Part shown: positions 8,704-18,298 of the stretch, piece after piece
Layout of the letters: each line of letters opens with the position of its first letter
Numbering within the stretch: position 1 is the stretch's first letter
Source: an uncultured Alphaproteobacteria bacterium
GTDB lineage: Bacteria; Pseudomonadota; Alphaproteobacteria; Rhodobacterales; Rhodobacteraceae
Direction: 5' to 3'
DNA: 64,000 nt
Assembly (NCBI GenBank): GCA_902619165.1
Contig: CACNDI010000004.1
Coordinates: 1-64,000, forward strand
The notes under the pieces: generated by a model
Told to the model about the DNA's origin: nothing
Databases searched by the model: none
The model's input: the letters and a program-made list of their open reading frames with translations, nothing else
Position numbers and translations under genes: made by a program

Positions 8704-10360
8704 TATTCTGTTCCCTTAAAATTTCATTTTTTCGTTGCTCTCTAAGAACAAAGCGCTGAATTTTCCCACTCGGCGTTTTCGGTAATTCGCCAACGTAAGT
8801 TATATTTCTTGGATATGCATGAGCAGCAAAATTTGTTTTTACCCACCGTTGAAGGTCCTCAGTAAGTTGATCGCTTTTCTCTGTTCCAGGCATTAAAACT
8901 ACAAAAGCCTCTATTACTTCACCCCTTACCTTATCTGGGGTAGCAATTACAGCACATTCTGCAACTGCATTATGGGTGCTCAGAGCAGACTCAACTTCGA
9001 AAGGCCCAATTCTATAGCCTGCCATAATAATTATATCGTCATCCCTTGTGGAGAAGTAGAAATATCCATCTTTATCTACTGACCCAGTATCTCCGGTTAA
9101 ATAATACTTTTTATTTGTTGAAAATTTCTCAGCACTTTTTTTAGGATTACCAATATAACCTGTAAACCAGGAAAAGGGACTCTTATCAATAATAAAGGCA
9201 ACACGCCCTGGGACACCCGGTTTTTCTGGTATATCTTCAGTATTTTTCAGGACAGTAGCTGACCAACCTGGCATTACTTTACCCATGGAACCATCCCGCA
9301 ATTCTGTTTTGAGTTCTGGGTGGTGATGGTTATTTATAACCATACTAGTTTCTGTCTGACCATAATGGTCATGTACAAAGAGGCCAAAGAAAGACTTTGC
9401 CCATTCATTGATTTCTGGGGTTAAAGGCTCTCCTGCACTTGATAAACATCGGAGTTTATGTCTATTTGAGATTTCTATTCCATCAGCCCGAAGTGAGCGA
9501 TAGACTGTAGGTGCAGCGGCAAAATTTGTAATTTTTTGCTTTTCTATTATGTCAATAGTTGCTTGTGCACTGAAACCACCTTCAAACAAAATAGCTGGGG
9601 TCCCCGTGGTTAAAGTCGCAAGAATACCACAGTAAAGCCCATAAGCCCAACCTGGATCAGCTGCATTCCAAAAGATATCGGTCTGTCTTAAATCATAAGC
9701 AAATTCTGCATAGGCTTCTATACATGAAAGAGCTTTCACAGGAAGACTAACACCTTTTGGCTCACCTGTTGTTCCAGATGTAAAAATATGAATAATGGGT
9801 GCCTCTGGATCTAAACTTACCTCTTCCTTAAGGAACTTATCAGTCGCTAATAAATCTTCCCATCTAGAAGCCCAATTGGGTGTTTGATCAAAACTAGCAG
9901 TTGTAATAACTTCGACTTTACCAATTGGTGCAAAATCATCTGATGGTTTTAGTTTTGACTGCTGTTTTTGGTCACAGAAGACTATTTTAGTATTACTTCC
10001 ATTTACTCTAAGTGTTATGGCTGGCGTAGAGAAAGCCGTGAATAAGGGTACGTGAACGGCACCTATTCTCCAGATTGCTAATAACGTGATAATGTACTCT
10101 TTGCTTTTCCCCATGAGAGTGGCAATTCTATCACCTTTTTTGACGCCTCTTTGTTTCAATCCATTTGCTAATAAAATAGACTGAGTTTTTAACTCTCCAT
10201 ATGAAAGAGCATATTCTTCCATATTTTCGTTTATTATTTTATACGCAAGTTTAGTCGCAGGATATTGATCGCAGAGCAGATAATGAACACTCTTTGAGGA
10301 AGTTGAATATTTAGCTATCAACTCGCTAACCCGTAGGGTGATTTTTTCACTGGTATCCAT
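8696..10360 (-). CDS. AMP-dependent acyl-CoA synthetase / ligase
   Basis: A 554-residue ANL-superfamily enzyme. The P-loop-like motif IFTSGTTGEPKG (about residues 193-204) and the C-terminal catalytic Lys motif TPSGKIQRFVLRE (about 531-543) are intact. It adenylates a carboxylic acid and transfers it to CoA. The form is closest to the acetyl-/medium-chain/benzoate-CoA ligase branch, and the acid cannot be read from sequence. It is the first gene of a two-gene minus-strand unit with the nitroreductase. Confidence 0.85.
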   Translation of the reverse strand: MDTSEKITLRVSELIAKYSTSSKSVHYLLCDQYPATKLAYKIINENMEEYALSYGELKTQSILLANGLKQRGVKKGDRIATLMGKSKEYIITLLAIWRIGAVHVPLFTAFSTPAITLRVNGSNTKIVFCDQKQQSKLKPSDDFAPIGKVEVITTASFDQTPNWASRWEDLLATDKFLKEEVSLDPEAPIIHIFTSGTTGEPKGVSLPVKALSCIEAYAEFAYDLRQTDIFWNAADPGWAYGLYCGILATLTTGTPAILFEGGFSAQATIDIIEKQKITNFAAAPTVYRSLRADGIEISNRHKLRCLSSAGEPLTPEINEWAKSFFGLFVHDHYGQTETSMVINNHHHPELKTELRDGSMGKVMPGWSATVLKNTEDIPEKPGVPGRVAFIIDKSPFSWFTGYIGNPKKSAEKFSTNKKYYLTGDTGSVDKDGYFYFSTRDDDIIIMAGYRIGPFEVESALSTHNAVAECAVIATPDKVRGEVIEAFVVLMPGTEKSDQLTEDLQRWVKTNFAAHAYPRNITYVGELPKTPSGKIQRFVLREQRKNEILREQNNG

Positions 10361-10462
10361 ATATTTAACCTATTTATGTTTCATAAAAAATGCTTAGGGT
10401 ATGATATATAAATTGATTTTATAATGAAAGAAAAACGCAGACTAACCGTGGTCTGCACGAGC

Positions 10463-10566
10463 TTATTTAGGAGCTAACCTTTTGACGTAAGAGAAAATAC
10501 GTTCTATTAACATATCAAAAATAGCAAAAATTATGCCTAACATGATATACAAAGAATAATTTCTAA
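10463..10566 (-). pseudogene. Possible remnant of a membrane-transporter C-terminus
   Basis: A minus-strand frame ending at 10463 encodes about 34 residues with one hydrophobic helix (IMLGIIFAIFDMLIERIF) followed by a basic tail (YVKRLAPK). The pattern resembles the last helix and tail of an ABC importer permease of the taurine/nitrate type. The frame has no plausible full-length gene upstream because the lptF start lies there on the other strand. It may be a leftover of a deleted gene or a chance frame. Confidence 0.25.
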
Positions 10567-11661
10567 ATGAAGGTGATAAGCAAATATTTATATGTTGAGT
10601 TACTCAAACCATATTTGATATTCTCATTTACATTTATCACTATACTGTGGTTGGTCCAAATTCTACCAAAACTTGAAGGATTGGTCTTAAATAAGCAACC
10701 TTTAGCCACATTTCTTTCTGTAGCAATACATACTATCCCCCAGGTAGCCTATTTTGTGATACCAGTTGCAGCTTTTTTTTCAACCCTCTATGCCATGAAC
10801 AAACTTGTGTCAGAAACTGAAATTGTAGCAATTACAAGCTCAGGTTTTTCAATTTTTTCTTTTGCAAAAATAATTTTTATATTTGGGTTAACTGTAAGTT
10901 TAATCCTATTTCTAATTACGTTTTTTGTTCTACCAAAAAGTGCTTTTAAACTTCAGTCTATCTTTTTTGATATAGAGCAAAATTTCTCCACAAAATTTAT
11001 TGATAGTGGGCAGTTTTTACATCCAATATCAGGCGTGACTATTTATGTAAGAGATAAATTGGAAGAGAATCAAATGACTGGAGTATTTGTCTTTGATGAT
11101 CGGAATGATAATTATTCACTGTTATATTCTGCGAAAGAGGCTGCAATTAGAGATAACAATAATATTAGAGATTTAATTATGCAGGATGGCGAACTACAGA
11201 TCGCTTCGAAAAACGAAAAGAGTATAGTGTCTGTAAGATTTGATAGATTTGGAATTAACTTAAATTCCTTTATACCTGAAACCATGTATTACGCGGCTTC
11301 ACCATCCGACGTTTCACCATTCACAGGAATTATGAGATCTAAAGAACTTGCTGAATTAAGTGACTATTCCTACTCTGAATATTTGGCAGAGAGCCATATG
11401 AAGTTAGCTTCGCTTTTGTCTCCGATATCTTTATGTATGCTTGGAGGTTTGGGTCTTATAGTTTTCAACAGTGAAAGATATAGAACAACTGTGATTGTAA
11501 TTTTCCTATCACTGGTTGCCTTGGTGATGCAAGTTGCCATTATTTCGCTGAAATCACTTCTCGTTCTTAATCCAGATACATTTTTAATTATTTATCTTCC
11601 ACCTCTAGTTGTTTTTGTGGTGATATTATTAGTTGTAAATCTAAATGATACATTTGCTTAG
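10567..11661 (+). CDS. lptF: LptF/LptG-family LPS export permease (LptF-like)
   Basis: A 364-residue inner-membrane protein with the YjgP/YjgQ pattern: two helices in the first 120 residues, a loop with the conserved KLVSETEIVAITSSGFS block (about 79-93), a roughly 140-residue periplasmic jellyroll, and three C-terminal helices (about 285-362). It forms the membrane core of the LptB2FG exporter that moves LPS to the outer membrane. The SETEIVA motif and N-terminus fit LptF better than LptG. Unusually, no lptG follows; the next gene is trkH, 106 bases on. Confidence 0.82.
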   Translation: MKVISKYLYVELLKPYLIFSFTFITILWLVQILPKLEGLVLNKQPLATFLSVAIHTIPQVAYFVIPVAAFFSTLYAMNKLVSETEIVAITSSGFSIFSFAKIIFIFGLTVSLILFLITFFVLPKSAFKLQSIFFDIEQNFSTKFIDSGQFLHPISGVTIYVRDKLEENQMTGVFVFDDRNDNYSLLYSAKEAAIRDNNNIRDLIMQDGELQIASKNEKSIVSVRFDRFGINLNSFIPETMYYAASPSDVSPFTGIMRSKELAELSDYSYSEYLAESHMKLASLLSPISLCMLGGLGLIVFNSERYRTTVIVIFLSLVALVMQVAIISLKSLLVLNPDTFLIIYLPPLVVFVVILLVVNLNDTFA

Positions 11662-11767
11662 GGTAACTATCTAGAGGTAAAATCAAATATATAAAGTAGC
11701 ATCTGTAAAAAAATTTATAGCTATATCAATTATTGTAATTTTTTGAAAATTCAAATAAGTTCTATCG

Positions 11768-13216
11768 ATGCTATTAAAAGAAGTTAGGTCAGCTGGACTA
11801 ATTGTCGCATATGTAGGATTATTTTTTTCCTTTTTAATGTTAATTCCGTGGATCACATCTGTGCTCACTGGTTGGGAGGGTGGCAAATCTTTTCTTTGGT
11901 CAGGAGTAATTGCTGCTATAGCCTGTGTTTTAGTGGTTATTGCATGTTTTGGTGATCAACCAAAGATTACCCCAAGATTTGGCATATTAGTAGTGAACAT
12001 GTTGTGGTTTTTGTTGCCAATTTTATGTGCAATCCCATTAGCCAGTTCCTCTGCAAACTTAAGTTTTGTAGATGCTCTGTTTGAAGCAACCTCCGGACTT
12101 ACGACCACTGGGTCAACCATAATGACAGACATTTTAAGCTATGATCGGCCAATTCTTTTATGGAGAGCTTTGATGCAATGGGTTGGAGGCCTTGGCATAC
12201 TTTCATTAGGGCTAATCTTACTTCCTTTTTTGCGGATTGGAGGAATGCAGTTGTTTAAAATGGAAAGTTCCGATCGATCTGACAAGCCCCTTCCTAGATT
12301 AGTAGAAATTTCACGATCAATCATTATTATTTATGTTATTTTATCTATGGCCTGTGTTGTCGCGTATCTTTTTGTTGGATTGACACCATTCGATGCATTA
12401 ACTCACGGTATGACTACCGTGGCCACCGGTGGTTTTTCAACGCATGACGAGTCTCTTGGCTATTATGATAGTTCGTCTGTTCTGTGGGTTGCTATCCTTT
12501 TTATGATAGTGGGTGGGTTACCATTTAGTGTATTTGTTGCAATTTTTTTTACCCGAAATATTCCCAAGTTAGACCCACAGGTATTAACCTTCATACTAAT
12601 TATTTTCTCTTCTTGTACACTATTGATACTTTACCAAAATGGTGGGGAAGCAAGATCAATATATGCTAACTCCGAATATATTTTTAATGTAGTTTCTATA
12701 ATAACAACTACCGGATATTCTAGTGGAGATTTTATGAATTATGGTTCCTTAGGTCCGGTGTTATTTTTCTTTTTAATCTTCATTGGAGGTTGTGCGGGTT
12801 CTACTGCTGGTGGAATTAAGGTCTATAGATTTATCGTATTGGGACAAGTAATTAAGACATCCTTAAGGCAACTAATTTATTCGAAGGGAGTGTTTCTATT
12901 GAGATATGGCAACAAACTTGTTGATCAAGATATTTATCGCTCAACAGTAACAATGATCTGTTGTTTTTTTGCCTGCCTTATTTTAGTAACGTTAAGTCTA
13001 GCTTTTTGTGGGCTAGATTTTATTACTGCTATATCTGGAGCAACTACCGCATTAGCAAATGTTGGCCCTGGGCTAGGTGAAATAATTGGTCCATCGGGAA
13101 GCTTCAAAAGCCTTGATGACGTCGAAAAATATATTTTAATATTGGCAATGATTTTAGGAAGGCTAGAACTTCTAGTGGCAATGGCATTTTTCCTGCCTAT
13201 CTTTTGGAAGCAATAA
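11768..13216 (+). CDS. trkH: TrkH-family potassium uptake membrane protein
   Basis: A 482-residue polytopic protein with the repeated selectivity-filter loops of the Trk/Ktr family: TSGLTTTGST (about residues 108-117), ATGGFSTHDESLG (about 219-231), TTTGYSSGDF (about 315-324) and the C-terminal ALANVGPGLGEI loop (about 437-448). It transports K+ across the inner membrane with the peripheral NAD-binding TrkA, which is not in the window. The gene ends 4 bases from the convergent acetoacetyl-CoA synthetase gene. Confidence 0.92.
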   Translation: MLLKEVRSAGLIVAYVGLFFSFLMLIPWITSVLTGWEGGKSFLWSGVIAAIACVLVVIACFGDQPKITPRFGILVVNMLWFLLPILCAIPLASSSANLSFVDALFEATSGLTTTGSTIMTDILSYDRPILLWRALMQWVGGLGILSLGLILLPFLRIGGMQLFKMESSDRSDKPLPRLVEISRSIIIIYVILSMACVVAYLFVGLTPFDALTHGMTTVATGGFSTHDESLGYYDSSSVLWVAILFMIVGGLPFSVFVAIFFTRNIPKLDPQVLTFILIIFSSCTLLILYQNGGEARSIYANSEYIFNVVSIITTTGYSSGDFMNYGSLGPVLFFFLIFIGGCAGSTAGGIKVYRFIVLGQVIKTSLRQLIYSKGVFLLRYGNKLVDQDIYRSTVTMICCFFACLILVTLSLAFCGLDFITAISGATTALANVGPGLGEIIGPSGSFKSLDDVEKYILILAMILGRLELLVAMAFFLPIFWKQ

Positions 13217-13220
13217 ATTA

Positions 13221-15167
13221 TTAACCTGTATTTAAGTCAGGTATGTTAGCAAAATGGATCAGAGCCTCTGGGTTAGCCAAAGCTTCTTTATTTTTAATTT
13301 CTTTTCCATGTACAATGTCTCTAACTGCTAGCTCAGTTATTTTCCCAGAACGCGTTCGAGGAATATCTGGAACAGCAACTACTTTAGCTGGTACATGTCT
13401 TGGGGTGAGATTTGTTCTTATCTGATTAACTACTTTTTCTTTAAGATTTTCAGTTAGCTCATGGTCATTTTGTAACTTTAGAAATAGAACTATCCTGACA
13501 TCATTGTTCCAATTTTGTGCTATTACGATGGACTCAGCAATTTCATTGAGTTTCTCAACCGTATTATATATTTCAGCAGTACCAATTCTTACTCCGCCAG
13601 GATTTAGGGTGGCATCTGATCTGCCGTAAATTACCACCGTACCCCGCTCAGTTATTTTGGCCCAATCTCCGTGACGCCATATCCCTTTAAACTTTTCAAA
13701 ATATGCTTCTTTGTATTTTGTATCATTTTGGTCATTCCAAAACTTTATGGGCATTGATGGGAATGGAACCTTGCATACAAGCTCACCTTCCATGTTAATT
13801 AGACTTTCTCCATGCTCGTTAAATATATCCACGGCCATTGCTAGTGCTCTGCATTGGATTTGTCCTTTGAAAACAGGGCTCAAAGGGTTACTTAAAACAA
13901 AACAGCTGAGAAGATCTGTTCCACCAGAAATCGATGCAATCTGCACATCTGGTTTTATATTGTTCAAAATGAAATCATAACTATCCGGGCTAAGTGGAGA
14001 GCCAGTTGAACAAATAGTTCGTAGATCACTCAACGTGAAGTGTTTCTTGGGAACTACATTAGATTTTGAAAGTGCATCGATATACTTTGCTGATGTACCG
14101 AATATGCTCACTTTTGATTTATCAGCTATTTTCCATAACTGTTCGGGATTTGGATAAAATGGACTCCCTTCGTAGAGGACTACAGAGCTTTTACAAAATA
14201 GGGAGCCAACCAACCAGTTCCACATCATCCAACCACATGTGGTAAAATAAAACATTTTCTGCTTTTCACCTAAATTTATATGAAGCAGGTGTTCTTTTGC
14301 GTGTTGAATTAGAACGCCGCCTATGCTGTGTGTTATGCATTTAGGTTTGCCAGTAGTACCCGATGAAAAAACGATATATAAAGGGTCATTAAATTTACAC
14401 AAAACATATTTCTCTAATCTGTCTGACTGAAAAACAGTTTTAAAATTTGTAAAATTATCAAGTTCTTTGTTAGAACTTATGTATTCAACAACAATGATAT
14501 GTTCTAAAGAGGGAAGGCGGTTAGATATTGTTTTAATTTCCTTTGATCTATCAATCACCTTTCCATTATAAAGGTAGCCATCGGTGGCAATCATAATTTT
14601 GGGCTCTATTTGTTCAAAGCGATCTATGACCCCCTCAATACCAAAGTCGCACGAACAGGAAGAAAAAATAGCTCCTAAGGCAGAAGCAGCGAGCATCGAT
14701 ATAACTGTTTCAGAACAGTTGGGCATGTAAGCGCAGACACGATCCCCTTTTTTGACTCCCTTGCTTTTCATCCAACCAGCCATTCTAAGGGCTTTACTTT
14801 CAAGTTCTTTTCTGGTTAGGGAATTGGAGAACCCATCTTCTCTAAATTCCTCTATAGCTATTGCATTATCTGCAGCCCGGAGTAGGTTTTCTGCATAGTT
14901 TAGCTTTGCATCTGGAAAAAACCTAGCGCCAGGCATCCGCCCAATATTTTCAGAAACTTTTGTACCCTTGATTCCTTTTATTTCACAAAAATCCCACATC
15001 AAAGACCAAAACTTTTCGATATTATTAACTGACCAATCCCAAATATCTTGATATTCTGTTTTTATTGATTGTGAGTATCTTTGATTTGTAGATTCAATAA
15101 ACCGAGATAGGTTGCTTGACTTTTTACTTTCACTACTTGGTTGCCAAATGATTTCAGGATTATCCAT
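13221..15167 (-). CDS. aacS: Acetoacetyl-CoA synthetase (acetoacetate-CoA ligase)
   Basis: A 648-residue ANL-superfamily ligase of acetoacetate-CoA ligase length and layout: an acetyl-CoA-synthetase N-terminal cap (about residues 35-95), IVFSSGTTGKPKCITHSIGG (about 266-285), TTCGWMMWNWLVGSLF (about 308-323) and the C-terminal Lys motif RTRSGKITELAVRDIV (about 606-621). It converts acetoacetate, ATP and CoA to acetoacetyl-CoA, feeding ketone bodies or leucine breakdown products into central metabolism or polyhydroxybutyrate. It stands alone, with the HAD remnant and MFS gene upstream. Confidence 0.9.
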   Translation of the reverse strand: MDNPEIIWQPSSESKKSSNLSRFIESTNQRYSQSIKTEYQDIWDWSVNNIEKFWSLMWDFCEIKGIKGTKVSENIGRMPGARFFPDAKLNYAENLLRAADNAIAIEEFREDGFSNSLTRKELESKALRMAGWMKSKGVKKGDRVCAYMPNCSETVISMLAASALGAIFSSCSCDFGIEGVIDRFEQIEPKIMIATDGYLYNGKVIDRSKEIKTISNRLPSLEHIIVVEYISSNKELDNFTNFKTVFQSDRLEKYVLCKFNDPLYIVFSSGTTGKPKCITHSIGGVLIQHAKEHLLHINLGEKQKMFYFTTCGWMMWNWLVGSLFCKSSVVLYEGSPFYPNPEQLWKIADKSKVSIFGTSAKYIDALSKSNVVPKKHFTLSDLRTICSTGSPLSPDSYDFILNNIKPDVQIASISGGTDLLSCFVLSNPLSPVFKGQIQCRALAMAVDIFNEHGESLINMEGELVCKVPFPSMPIKFWNDQNDTKYKEAYFEKFKGIWRHGDWAKITERGTVVIYGRSDATLNPGGVRIGTAEIYNTVEKLNEIAESIVIAQNWNNDVRIVLFLKLQNDHELTENLKEKVVNQIRTNLTPRHVPAKVVAVPDIPRTRSGKITELAVRDIVHGKEIKNKEALANPEALIHFANIPDLNTG

Positions 15168-15185
15168 TTAAAGGCCTCTTAATAT

Positions 15186-15353
15186 TTAAACTAATTCACT
15201 CGGGTCATTAATTATACAGTCCGCACTCGCTTGTTTCAGTCCTTCTTTGGCATTATAGCCCCATGTAATTGCAATTGTATTTATTTTAGCATTCTTAACC
15301 ATCTCAATATCATGAACTGTATGACCGATCTATATGCTTTTGAACTTTTTACT
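15186..15353 (-). pseudogene. Decayed C-terminus of a HAD-family phosphatase
   Basis: The minus-strand frame ending in TAA at 15186-15188 reads IGHTVHDIEMVKNA, then TIAITWGYN, then ADCIINDPSEL. This is the C-terminal motif III/IV region of HAD-IA phosphatases of the phosphoglycolate phosphatase type (normally GDTxxDIEMAxNA...GVxWGY...ADxxIxxPxEL). An in-frame TAG at 15330-15332 interrupts it, the motif Asp of GDT is His, and the N-terminal two thirds are missing. The fragment follows the MFS gene in the same frame directly after its stop. It is a relic without function as a phosphatase. Confidence 0.7.
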
Positions 15354-16574
15354 CTAAGCATTTTCAGGGAGCTTCACTCTTATATTGATAGTTAAAAATA
15401 ATAAGGAAGCAAATACCGAAAATGCAGCAAAAAATTTGAACTGATGATCAATGAGATAGCCTAAGTCTATGAAATAACCACTCAAAACAGGTCCAATAGC
15501 AGAACTGAAAACCATAATGGTTACTCCAACCGTACGTACTGATCCCAGATATAAAGATCCGAAGAATTCGGGGAAAAAAGTTCCATATACTACAATGTAT
15601 GCCCCAGCGCTCAAACCTAACAGGAAAAAGATAAGGAGTAATTCCAAGTAACTTGTAGCGATCGATAAAAGTAATAAGCCTGAGATGAGAGGAAAAAGAA
15701 AAACAGGTAGAATAATTTTTGTGGAAAGCTTATCCACCAAATAACCGATTAAATACAAAGAAAAAAGAGTTGCGGCTGAATAGGCTGGAATAAATAGTAC
15801 ATATGTTGAAAGATCCCAACTTTTTATTTCCACTAAATGCACTTGGTGGAAGAACAGGGTTGTTGTAATCATGGGAGAAGTCATTAGCCCCGGCACTGCT
15901 GCCCAAAAAACCCAACTCCTTAACATCTCGGATCGCTTCCATGATTTTTTCAACATACCTACCTGTTGATTTTCTTTCTGTGGCTTGGTGCCTTTGTTTC
16001 GCTCTGTTTTTGCAAGAAACCTAACTGAGGCCAATATTAGTATGCTCATTATTATCGATACATACCAGCTGACCTGCCAACTAAGAAGGCCTATTAAAGC
16101 AACAAAAATTGTGGGCATTATTGCTTCTGCAAGAGTGTAACCAGAGTTTGCAACGGCGACTGCCTTCCCCTTATTTTTGAAAAACCATTTGCCACAAAAG
16201 ACCATTGATATGTGTCCAAGCATTCCTTGACCAAAAAAACGGAGGCCTAGAATGATAAAAACTAGCGCCCATGTTGAAGTATTGTTTGCCATTAAAAATA
16301 CAAAAACTATCAATCCAAAAATGACCAATGTGCTGAGCCTTCTAGCTGAAATCCTATCTGCATAACCACCCACAAAGAGGATTAGAATTGCTGAAGATAA
16401 AGTCGCGCATGAGTAGATCAGTCCCCATTGACCATGGGTTAACTCGAAAGCAGTCCTAATTTCTCCCGAGTATAATGAAATGAAGAAAGTCTGACCAAAA
16501 GCAGAACAAAAAGTAAGAATAAATACTATATAGAGCCAGCGAAAATTTTTTATATAAAAATCTATATTCATCAT
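15354..16574 (-). CDS. MFS transporter
   Basis: A 406-residue protein with about twelve hydrophobic segments and the MFS loop 2-3 signature GGYADRISARRLS (about residues 65-77). The N-terminus (FCSAFGQTFFISLYSGEIR) resembles the monocarboxylate/oxalate-formate type branch. It probably imports or exports a small organic acid. Nothing in the sequence fixes the substrate. It ends directly against the HAD phosphatase remnant. Confidence 0.8.
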   Translation of the reverse strand: MMNIDFYIKNFRWLYIVFILTFCSAFGQTFFISLYSGEIRTAFELTHGQWGLIYSCATLSSAILILFVGGYADRISARRLSTLVIFGLIVFVFLMANNTSTWALVFIILGLRFFGQGMLGHISMVFCGKWFFKNKGKAVAVANSGYTLAEAIMPTIFVALIGLLSWQVSWYVSIIMSILILASVRFLAKTERNKGTKPQKENQQVGMLKKSWKRSEMLRSWVFWAAVPGLMTSPMITTTLFFHQVHLVEIKSWDLSTYVLFIPAYSAATLFSLYLIGYLVDKLSTKIILPVFLFPLISGLLLLSIATSYLELLLIFFLLGLSAGAYIVVYGTFFPEFFGSLYLGSVRTVGVTIMVFSSAIGPVLSGYFIDLGYLIDHQFKFFAAFSVFASLLFLTINIRVKLPENA

Positions 16575-16650
16575 TGAACTTGTCAGTTAAAAGCTTGTAT
16601 TCTTAAATAACAATAGTCGTATAAGTGAAACTATAATAGGAAAGAATTTT

Positions 16651-17424
16651 ATGTCGGAAATTATAAAAGTAGAGCATTTAACGAACCACGTAGTCGAGGT
16701 TTTAATTAATAGACCAGAAAATTATAATACATTTAATACAGAACTTCGGTTAAGTCTTGCTGAAAACTTGAGGAAAATTGATCAGAATAAAGATACGAGA
16801 ATAGTGATATTAAGGGGAGAGGGTCCTGGTTTTTGTGCTGGCGCCGATTTAAATGACGGAGGTCAAATGCCTCCTTCAAAACAGCTCTTAGATGAATATT
16901 TTCCCATATTTGAAATAATCTCAAAAAGTCAAAAACTTTTCATAGCTGCCGTACATGGATCAGCAGCTGGAATAGGAACGGCTCTAGCTATGAATTGTGA
17001 TTTTACGGTGATGGCGGCCTCCTCTCGTATTTCAATGGTGTTTTCTAATATTGGCTTGGTACCTGATGGAGGAGCAACGTATCTTCTTCAAAAATCTCTA
17101 GGCTATAGAAAAGCTTTAGAGGTCATTGTTTCGGGTAGCCATCTATCTTCTGAGGAATGTATAAACTATGGATTGGCAAACAAAATATTTCAGGATGCTA
17201 GCTTTATTGATGACGTAAGAATATGGGCTGAAGAATTATCGCAAAGATCGCCGTTAGCGGCATCTGCTGCAAAGCAAGTAATGCGTGAAGATACTTTTAA
17301 AGCTTACTGTGATAGATTCAACCACGAAGCGAGAGAACAAGATAATTTGATGCTGAGCAACGATTTCAAATCTGCTGTAGAGTCATTTTTTAAAAAAGAA
17401 AAACCAATTTTTACAGGGACTTAG
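16651..17424 (+). CDS. Enoyl-CoA hydratase/isomerase family protein
   Basis: A 257-residue crotonase-fold protein. The oxyanion-hole motifs are present: GPGFCAGADL (about residues 57-66) and HGSAAGIGTALAMNCD (about 101-116). LVPDGGATYLL (about 137-147) carries Asp where hydratases have a catalytic Glu, as in PaaG-like isomerases, so double-bond isomerisation is as likely as hydration. It converges on bchO 13 bases downstream and marks the left edge of the photosynthesis cluster, with no obvious functional link to it. Confidence 0.85.
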   Translation: MSEIIKVEHLTNHVVEVLINRPENYNTFNTELRLSLAENLRKIDQNKDTRIVILRGEGPGFCAGADLNDGGQMPPSKQLLDEYFPIFEIISKSQKLFIAAVHGSAAGIGTALAMNCDFTVMAASSRISMVFSNIGLVPDGGATYLLQKSLGYRKALEVIVSGSHLSSEECINYGLANKIFQDASFIDDVRIWAEELSQRSPLAASAAKQVMREDTFKAYCDRFNHEAREQDNLMLSNDFKSAVESFFKKEKPIFTGT

Positions 17425-17437
17425 TGTGACTTCGGTC

Positions 17438-18289
17438 TCAAAGAGAATTAATTTCTTTGGCAATTTTTGCACTTGAAACTTCGTGGATCAAATGGCCCTC
17501 ACTTTCAAAAAGCTTTATTTTAGCGTTAAATGCTTTTTTGTGAGCTCTTACAGATGTTTTATAATTTACAATCCCATCGCGCATGCCTGCTAAAAAAAGA
17601 GTTGGAACACTGACTTTTTTAAGTTTTTTTTCAATATCGCCGATATTCCAATTAGAAATGAATGCCAGAGTGCCGGTAACATGGTCTTCATCAGTCATGA
17701 GTTTCATATAGTAGCCAATATTTTTAATATTAAGATTGCTCCCAGATATTGAAAGAAATTTTCTAAGACTTGTTTCGGCACTGTTAAAAAGTCTTATCCA
17801 ATATTTAGTTAAAGGGCTTGCATAAAACACTCGTGCCATTAATGGAAAAATCGTTCCAGCTGGACCTTCAAATCTCTCTAGAGCACCATTTATAAGAACT
17901 ATGGATGACAATGGTCCCTCGTAGATGACGGATAAGGACAAAACGATTACAGCACCGATAGAGTGACCTACAAAGATGTTTGGTTTAATCTTTAAGGACT
18001 CAAAAAGAATTATCAAATCCCTAACAATAGTATCGTGTTGAGGTCGTATTCCTTTTTTTATCTTTGAGAATCTATGTCCAGGTAGGTCAACCACCAAAAC
18101 TTGAAACTCATGAAGTTTTGGTATTAGATTGGCCCAAGAATGAGAAGAAGCTCCAGCTCCATGGATAAGGAGTATAACTGGGTTACCCGGTTTCCCAATT
18201 AATTGATAATGCCAAACAAAATTATCGGTCTCAAGGAACTTGCTATATTCAGAGTATGGCCAAAAATTATTTGAAGCGTTATTAACCAT
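17438..18289 (-). CDS. bchO: BchO, alpha/beta-hydrolase associated with magnesium chelatase
   Basis: A 283-residue alpha/beta hydrolase with the oxyanion region LLIHGAGASSHSW (about 42-54) and the nucleophile elbow GHSIGAV (about 110-116), followed by a late His in SEGHLIHE (about 264-271). BchO is encoded with bchD and bchI in phototrophic alphaproteobacteria and is needed for efficient Mg insertion; its reaction is not established. It lies 9 bases after bchD and is the last gene of the crtA-bchI-bchD-bchO unit. Confidence 0.92.
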   Translation of the reverse strand: MVNNASNNFWPYSEYSKFLETDNFVWHYQLIGKPGNPVILLIHGAGASSHSWANLIPKLHEFQVLVVDLPGHRFSKIKKGIRPQHDTIVRDLIILFESLKIKPNIFVGHSIGAVIVLSLSVIYEGPLSSIVLINGALERFEGPAGTIFPLMARVFYASPLTKYWIRLFNSAETSLRKFLSISGSNLNIKNIGYYMKLMTDEDHVTGTLAFISNWNIGDIEKKLKKVSVPTLFLAGMRDGIVNYKTSVRAHKKAFNAKIKLFESEGHLIHEVSSAKIAKEINSL

Positions 18290-18298
18290 CTCTATGCT

